From Apostichopus japonicus (taxonomy: Eukaryota > Echinodermata > Holothuroidea > Aspidochirotida > Stichopodidae), in assembly GCF_037975245.1 (NCBI RefSeq), contig NC_092567.1:19901376-19965375 (forward strand): a stretch of DNA of 64,000 bases, in the 5' to 3' direction. Position 1 is the first letter of the stretch. Each line of letters begins with the position of its first letter. Position numbers and translations under genes: made by a program. Below, piece by piece: positions 57,844 to 64,000 of this stretch. The notes below the pieces were generated by a model that ran no database searches, had not been told where the DNA came from, and saw nothing but the letters and a program-made list of their open reading frames with translations.

Positions 57844-60800
57844 CATTGGGGCCAGTACTGACTACCTAATACGGTGTTGACCGTGTAAATTACTTGATTG
57901 TATACAATATTATAACTGTAAGTCTATTGTATTTAAACATTTCTATTTGCGTTGTACAGTCCCCCTTTTTCACCTTGGAGACCCTCCAGTAGCAGATGTA
58001 GTGGCCCGGGGCGAGGGTGCTTCCCTCCCCTCCCTTTTTGAGCAAATTTTAGATGCTTATTCTGAGTTGCAAGATTAGTGTTATTTTTGTAAACTTTTGA
58101 AGTAATTTATGTATCAATATTTGTTTACAAGTTTCTCTAATATTTTTCTTTTCTTTCTTGTGACTTTGTTGGCAACCCTCTCAAATGTTTTTGGGGTCCC
58201 TAAAAGAAGGACCCCCAGTTTGAATACCTATGTTGTAATTGGTGATTATCTTTTTGTGCATATTGTAAATACTTGCACTTGTGTTTAATATGTGCAATAT
58301 TTATTTTATTTATATTCCTTTGTGTGTGTGTGGTTGTTTGGGTGAGGGGGGGGGAGGGGAGGGGAGAGGAATGTAGGGAGGAGGTTGTTAGTCAGTTCAT
58401 TGTCTTTACAAGTTAACTTCCACTTTTAAAACAAGAAGAAAAAGCTGAAAATGTTTTAAATTGTTTTTCATTCATTTTTATGCATGTATCACACTGACAT
58501 ACAAAAACACTTCTGACAAAACTTGTAGAATCTACTAAAACCTTCAGACTTTACGTGCTAAGCAATCTTTATTTCGTTAAAAATTGGAAACTTATCTATG
58601 AGTGTTTTTAAGTTTGATCATTAACAGACTCATTCTTAAAGTTCCCTCATTCCTTGGACATTTCCTTTTTTTCCTTTTACGAGAGAAACCATGTGGGTTT
58701 ACAAAACTCAAAATATGTCTGGTTGTTACTACTAAGATGGCTTTCTTACTTCAAATTTTCATATACTGTTGGTATTCATCCACACCATTCCCCCACTGCC
58801 CCCCCCCCCCACAAATCCGCAGGAAACATGTTGCCTCACCTCCCTCAGGCCACCAAAACCTGTCTCCTACAGATTTATTATGGTAACGAATAGATTGAGA
58901 AAGAGAAGTGAGAGCTGGGGGGGGCGGGGTAGGGGGGTGGAGAATAGCAGTAGCTTGTACATAACAGGGTAAACTTTGAATCAAAAAGACACAAAACTGG
59001 CGAATCAAAATGTCAAACATCTGTTTATTCCATAAGTTTTATTCCCTTAAGTATCGACAGTAAAACATTGTTAATAATGAAAAATAAATTAATCAAAAAT
59101 AACTTTTATCATTTTTCTTATTTGAAAGGTGCACTGAGGCATATATAGGTCCTAAAGTTTCCTAAGGAAAATTACAAGTTGTTAAGGCCAGAGATTTTAA
59201 TAACGTGCATTAATTATGACATCACAGGAGTACAAAACAAAGGCAAGATCACTAAGTACAATTCTCTTATTAAATGTCTCCTCGGGCAGTAATACGATCG
59301 TAATAGTGTGGGTTCACTACAGGTAAATATATATATTCCATGTGTATTGTATTTCTACAGATGCCTTTAACATAGTGATCCATTAGATGGGCCTTCATTA
59401 CTTGCATCAAAGGGGTGAAGATAAAGGGGCGGAGGGAGGGGGGGGGGTTGTGTTCGGGTAGCTTTCATGATTTGTTTTGTAGCATGCCATGATGCAAATA
59501 TCAAGTCTCGAAATCTAAATTCGTAAGAAATGAAACCGAGTTTGCAAGTCTGTATTTTGTCCCTGTCCGGTTCAGCAAGATTCAAAACATTTCACAGGAC
59601 AAAAGCTTGCTGACTTAATTCATATCAATGTGAAAAACTAGAAACACGGATGGAGATGCAATGCTTACGTTTCGGATGGGATGATGTTATTGTCTGTTCG
59701 ATAAATCGAAACTCTCCCGTCGCCACACTTGCGTAAACTTAATCCTTTTCAAGGGTATTTCACGCCCTGCAGCAGAATTCAATTTTTCTTTATTTGAAGT
59801 GATTGTATTAATCTACCTAATGACAGAGGACATCACCGTTTTTACAAATAACAGAATAGCTACTGTAGGAACTGAGATAATCCACAGGACACAGAACACA
59901 AGTTTGCACAAAGTTCACTTTTGTATAAATCCTATAAACTTAAATGCTCTTTAGAGTGATTTTTGAGCAAAGTTAAACCCTAATTTAGTGGACTTAATTG
60001 GAGCCGGAAATTGCCCTACTTGAGTATACTTCTTAGCATGATTCTTGAAACTTAATCAAACCCTGATTCCTGCTTTATTTAAAGCAGTTTACTGTCATAA
60101 TTAAAAGCAGGATAATTGTTAATAATCGAGTTATACTCCTTAGAGTGTATCCTGAAGCCGAGACAAACCCCCACTTTATTGCATGGACTGTTTTTATTTA
60201 TTTTTATATTGTCCAGCAATTACTACTTCTACTGATATTACAATCTTTTATCTGAAACAAAAGTTGAATTATTGTTCTGTCACTATGTGACACTCTGTCA
60301 ATCTTTGTGACACACTGTCACATTCTGTAACTCTCATACTACATAAAAAAAATGGGATGACCAAAATTGCACCAAATCAAAAATAAAATATCAGAGAATA
60401 ACAAGAGGAAGAGCCCAACTTTTCTTTTCATAGACTTTACAGGAATCGAGATTAATTGAGCTTAAATTGTTAAGATTAATACTGGAGTACATACCTATAC
60501 AAAATATGAGAAATTGTAACTGTACATCGAATAAACATAATCATCTCAAATAAAGTAAGAATAATAAAAAAAACAATAAAATTCTAATTATTAACACATT
60601 TAAAATATTGCACATGAACTAACTGTACAGTTAACACTAACATCCAAAAGCATGTATCTTTTACAAAGATAGTCAAAAAAACGGTAAAAATAAATGAGTC
60701 CACCATTTTCAGCCCCCTCCCCCCCCAAAAAATACTCTAAGCTACAGTTCAAACTACATTCCTCAAGGTGAGGTCGTCCCCAAATATGTAATCAAATGGC

Positions 60801-61872
60801 TAAAGATGACAGAGGAACTATGGTTGTGGGGGGTGGGGGGGAGGACTAACATGACCCCATAGAAAGTTTGAAAATTTGCAAGTTTAATATTTTGAAATGA
60901 AATTGAAATCGCAATATTACCTAAAATTCACAATGGTGACACAGTATTCAATTCACATCTCATGAGACTTGCCGATTAAAAATCTCAAATCATTGAGCAT
61001 TCCACTCATATCTGAATTAGTCATAGGAATGCTTTAGCCTACATAACTGTATCTACTTTTACTAATTAAACCGTTGGGGTCTTCGAGGTGGGTTCTGAGG
61101 CGCCTTTTTGCCTGGCGGAGGTTTCAGTTCTAGCTTTTGAAAGGTCGTAAAATTTGCTAGCTAGTCAAAATAATGGTCACTTGTCATTCCAACTTTAACA
61201 AACAAACAAGTGACACCCCAAAAGTGAGGAGGTAAAATTGACATACATTAATGCAGCAACGTTCAGGACTTACAGGGAATATCATCAACACCTAAACCCA
61301 CTCTGATCCACTTTTGATCCACATCTGATCCACCTATCCCACTTGAGCCACAAACCAATCCTCCCTCTCATCATTACAAATATATCATACGACCCAGAGA
61401 CACACCCCAAGGCAAGGAATAACAGCTAAATCTGTTCACTAATGCTTCATGTAAACATTGTTCCACTCTATGCCATGGGCACAATCAAAGGGGAAACCTT
61501 TCTTGCTGAGAGTGGGTAGAGGAAAGGGATCGTCTAGCACACTCTAAAGTGGACACGATTTATGAATCTTATTTTTTTTACACCTCTCCCTGAATAAAGT
61601 TTCCGTATGGGGGAGAGGGATGAAAAGTGAGCGATTACCCGCACCAAGTATAAATTCAGACTCGGTGGTACGAACTTACTTCCACAAGCTCGTCAATAGA
61701 CAAGGCCAGGTGACTCGTGCAAAGATGAGAGAAACATTTTGATCGTTTGTGACGTACGTCCATCAGTGCTGAAATTTAATCTGGTCACTTTGTGTACCCT
61801 AAATACAGGAAGATACGACCGGCCGTAACCAATCGGCTAAGACCATGCCCGTCCCGAGCAGAGTTTCGTAGT
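57844..61872. other. No supported gene; right part may be the ABTB2/3 3' UTR
   Basis: 57844-59000 is low-complexity AT-rich DNA with G-runs (58340-58380) and C-runs (58799-58810). 59000-61872 has no recognised dispersed repeat and lies directly downstream of the ABTB2/3 stop; minus-strand AATAAA signals occur at 59024-59029 and 59038-59043 (others nearer, for example about 60193). A long 3' UTR is plausible but unproven. Confidence 0.4.
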
Positions 61873-62070
61873 TTATACTGACGTGTTCTTCATACCGTAC
61901 GTCTCTTGAATCTGAGCTGTCAGAATGTCCTGCATCATCGACAGAGTATCGTGAAGGTGCGGCCGATTCCCTCGCAGCAGTTTACGGAAGGATTCGTTCT
62001 GGTTCAGAAGATCGGTGAAATTGGCAAGGAAGTAGGCATGACAATAGTTGAGAAGAGGGGCGCTGTAGAT
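61873..62070 (-). CDS. ABTB2/3 terminal exon with stop
   Basis: 65 codons plus TAA. The acceptor CTTTCTTTCACAG is strong. It starts IYSAPLLNYCHAYFLANFTD and ends ETYGMKNTSV. Confidence 0.82.
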   Translation of the reverse strand: MYSAPLLNYCHAYFLANFTDLLNQNESFRKLLRGNRPHLHDTLSMMQDILTAQIQETYGMKNTSV

Positions 62071-63684
62071 CTGTGAAAGAAAGATATAATAAAACAAGAA
62101 AGTCAACAAAAAAAATGAAAAATTGTTGAGTATTGATACTGTTTGTTTGTTTGTTTGTTTTATTCGCACTAAGATTATTCAAAATACAAAAATATTACAA
62201 AGACATAATAGACAAATGGGACGGAATTGAAAAGAACAAAAATAGTAACAGGAGCTAAACCCATCAGGCTGACAGAACGTCGGCCCATTTCCAATGGGGC
62301 CCTATAGACGAAAAATTGCACTATCAATGGTAAATACTAAGGAAACCAATAAATAAGACACAAAAAACGTACTTATTGCACAAAATACTGAAAAGTGCCT
62401 CCCTCTCCCCCCCACCCCCTACATTACATGAGATGCTTCCTTAACTCAGCTCTAAAAAGATGAGAAGACTTGATGGATTTGATATGATTTGGAAGAGCAT
62501 TCCAATCCTGAATTGCCGTGAAGTAGAAAGTAGAGCTAACACCACCCTTAGAATCAATAACATAGAAATTGTGATGTAGTATTACTCATCATAGATATAT
62601 CAGGGCAAACATTTTTGAAGCATTTTGTTCCTGCTTGTCCCCCTCCTTTTTTTATAGCATAAAATTAGTTGAGTCTCAACTCACCCTCGCATGACTGTAG
62701 ATGGTGAGAGATGTCTCTGACGTCAACTTCTGAGAACAGAGGTGAGAGCAGTGGAGGACGAGATCATCGACGGCAAAAAAACTGGCTGCGGCCAAGAGCT
62801 GATCGCAGAGGGAAGGATAAATAAAGAAATGGAGAATTGTCAAAATCCAGAAACAATGGACAAATATCTCTTTTAATTTAAAAAGGTTTGTTGTGTCTTT
62901 TGGGGCAACTAGACTGGTGTACTCAGTAGTGTGTTTTTAAAATGGTTGTAACCATGAAACTATTAAATAGTTCGAAATTGTGAAATGAAAAGGAAACGAT
63001 AAAACAAGTGACTACTACACAAAATTGTCGATAATCGCTTTGATTGTTCAAGAGTTGTGGAATGCAATCAGTACCCTTTACTATCCAACCCCCCCCCGCC
63101 CCCTTCACTGACCCCTGAGAAGGGTCTAGACAAATCTGGGACAGACAAAAGGAAACTTGAAAACTGAGAAAAAAACATGCTAAGTTGATGATAAAATTTG
63201 TGAGTGGCTACTAGTCTAATGCTATGAAATAGTGTTTTCGAAAAATAATCTATGTCACTACACAAACACAATCTATTCAAGAGGCAATTCACTTTCTAAA
63301 ATATAATTTTGAAAATCACATTCATAATATCATTTTATTAGTTCGGGACTTATAGGGTGGGCACGGATATTGATCTTCGGAGTCGCAGAGAGATTGTGAA
63401 TCCAATCTGCAGGCCATGACAAGATTTAGGATGATGCCAAAATGGAATATTATATTATACGGGAACTTAAAGATAAGAAGGTTGAACAATTGTCCTTCAT
63501 CTGCTCATGTTGATTTATCGTTGGAAATGAAAACATTGCTTTGATCTTCTGTGGGCTGCAGAGAATTTGCGCATGGGGGTCCCAGGGGGGGCGAATTTTG
63601 CCCGTCATGGCTTACCTCTAATATATCCTTCGATGCTATTTGAAGTTTATCTGCATTCCCGTGATACAAAAACTCCATCACCAG
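61873..63684 (-). CDS. Ankyrin repeat and BTB domain protein 2/3 (ABTB2/BTBD11-type), last three exons
   Basis: Exons 63684-63616, 62798-62685 and 62070-61873 join in phase 0 with GT-AG introns. They encode the end of a BTB fold (LVMEFLYHGNADKLQIASKD then ILELLAAASFFAVDDLVLHC), the post-BTB helices (SQKLTSETSLTIYSHARIYS, LLNYCHAYFLANFTDLLNQN, ESFRKLL) and a C-terminal helix LHDTLSMMQDILTAQIQ. This order and spacing match the C-terminus of ABTB2 and ABTB3, which carry ankyrin repeats before the BTB and are proposed cullin-3-type or scaffolding adaptors. The N-terminal part lies beyond position 64000. Which paralogue it is cannot be decided from this fragment. Confidence 0.8.
62071..62684. other. 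Intron of the ABTB2/3 gene
   Basis: Contains a (GTTT)n run at about 62140-62160 and AT-rich DNA. No nested gene is seen. Confidence 0.7.
62685..62798 (-). CDS. ABTB2/3 exon: end of BTB domain
   Basis: 38 codons beginning LLAAASFFAVDDLVLHCSHL and ending TIYSHAR. The acceptor is CTGCGATCAG and the donor GTGAGT. LLxAAxFFxxDxLxxHC is typical of BTB domains in this family. Confidence 0.82.
62799..63615. other. Intron of the ABTB2/3 gene
   Basis: AT-rich with a C-run near 63088-63100. Nothing else is recognised. Confidence 0.7.
63616..63684 (-). CDS. ABTB2/3 exon: BTB helix-strand segment
   Basis: 23 codons, LVMEFLYHGNADKLQIASKD then ILE. The acceptor CCCCTCATCAG and donor GTAAGC are clean. It corresponds to the MxYLYYGG region of vertebrate ABTB2/3. 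Confidence 0.8.
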
Positions 63685-64000
63685 CTGATGAGGGGATAGA
63701 AATGTTGAAAGGGAAAAAAATGTTAGAACAGAACGATATTATTGGTTATTGCTTTAAAACAAATATTCACGGACTTACATGACTTATATGAACATTTATA
63801 TGACGTAAAATAAAAGGCAAATGCTTAAAGAAAATTTTTTGGTTGGTTGTTGTTGTTCTTCTTTTGTTCTTAGGCCGTTTTCAATGAGCCCCCTGAAAGT
63901 TGTTCACAACATGAATGGTGATTATTGAATAATTGAGTACATATTTACACAGTAAAAATCTTAGAATACAATAATGAACTAAATTTTTTTCATTTTTTAA

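Overview
This window is animal nuclear DNA. It has spliced genes with GT-AG introns, AT-rich noncoding DNA, many microsatellites, tRNA-headed SINEs, non-autonomous DNA transposons and a complete LTR retrotransposon. The gene and repeat content suggests a marine invertebrate deuterostome, most likely an echinoderm and possibly a holothurian. That assignment is an impression, because no species-diagnostic marker is present.

Layout. (1) 1-8957, minus strand: the first six coding exons of a TTC17 (tetratricopeptide repeat protein 17) homologue, starting with its signal peptide at 8957; the rest lies beyond the left edge. Its introns hold a minisatellite, a LINE 3' relic and a 167-bp tandem repeat that copies the end of exon 3 with its splice donor. 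A fold-back repeat sits just upstream of the start. (2) 10.9-20.1 kb: repeats, a TTAA-flanked MITE family, SINEs and a decayed SLC35G pseudogene split by a small hAT-like element. (3) 21-27.3 kb: two intact single-exon SLC35G1-like transporter genes, both on the minus strand. (4) 32.9-35 kb: a small single-coding-exon gene (109 aa) resembling the MBF2 family, with a repeated block upstream that holds seven perfect DR4 nuclear-receptor motifs. (5) 35.8-53.8 kb: accessory DNA made of three copies of one segmental repeat, invaded by hAT-like elements (several with exact target duplications and empty-site paralogues). A nearly intact BEL/Pao retrotransposon (43705-50685) with almost identical LTRs has inserted into a SINE here. 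(6) 55.9-57.8 kb: another SINE, a tRNA-like 3' half, a second MBF2-like gene (131 aa) and a TTAA MITE. (7) 61.9-63.7 kb, minus strand: the last three exons of an ABTB2/ABTB3 (BTBD11)-type ankyrin-BTB gene, perhaps with a long 3' UTR to its left.

No operon-like system or CRISPR array is present. The host genes (TTC17, SLC35G pair, MBF2-like pair, ABTB2/3) look independent. The points most worth a second look are the DR4/FTZ-F1-type motif array upstream of an MBF2-like gene, the occurrence of MBF2-like genes in a probable non-arthropod, the duplicated splice donor in TTC17, and a DNA-transposon module shared between differently flanked elements.
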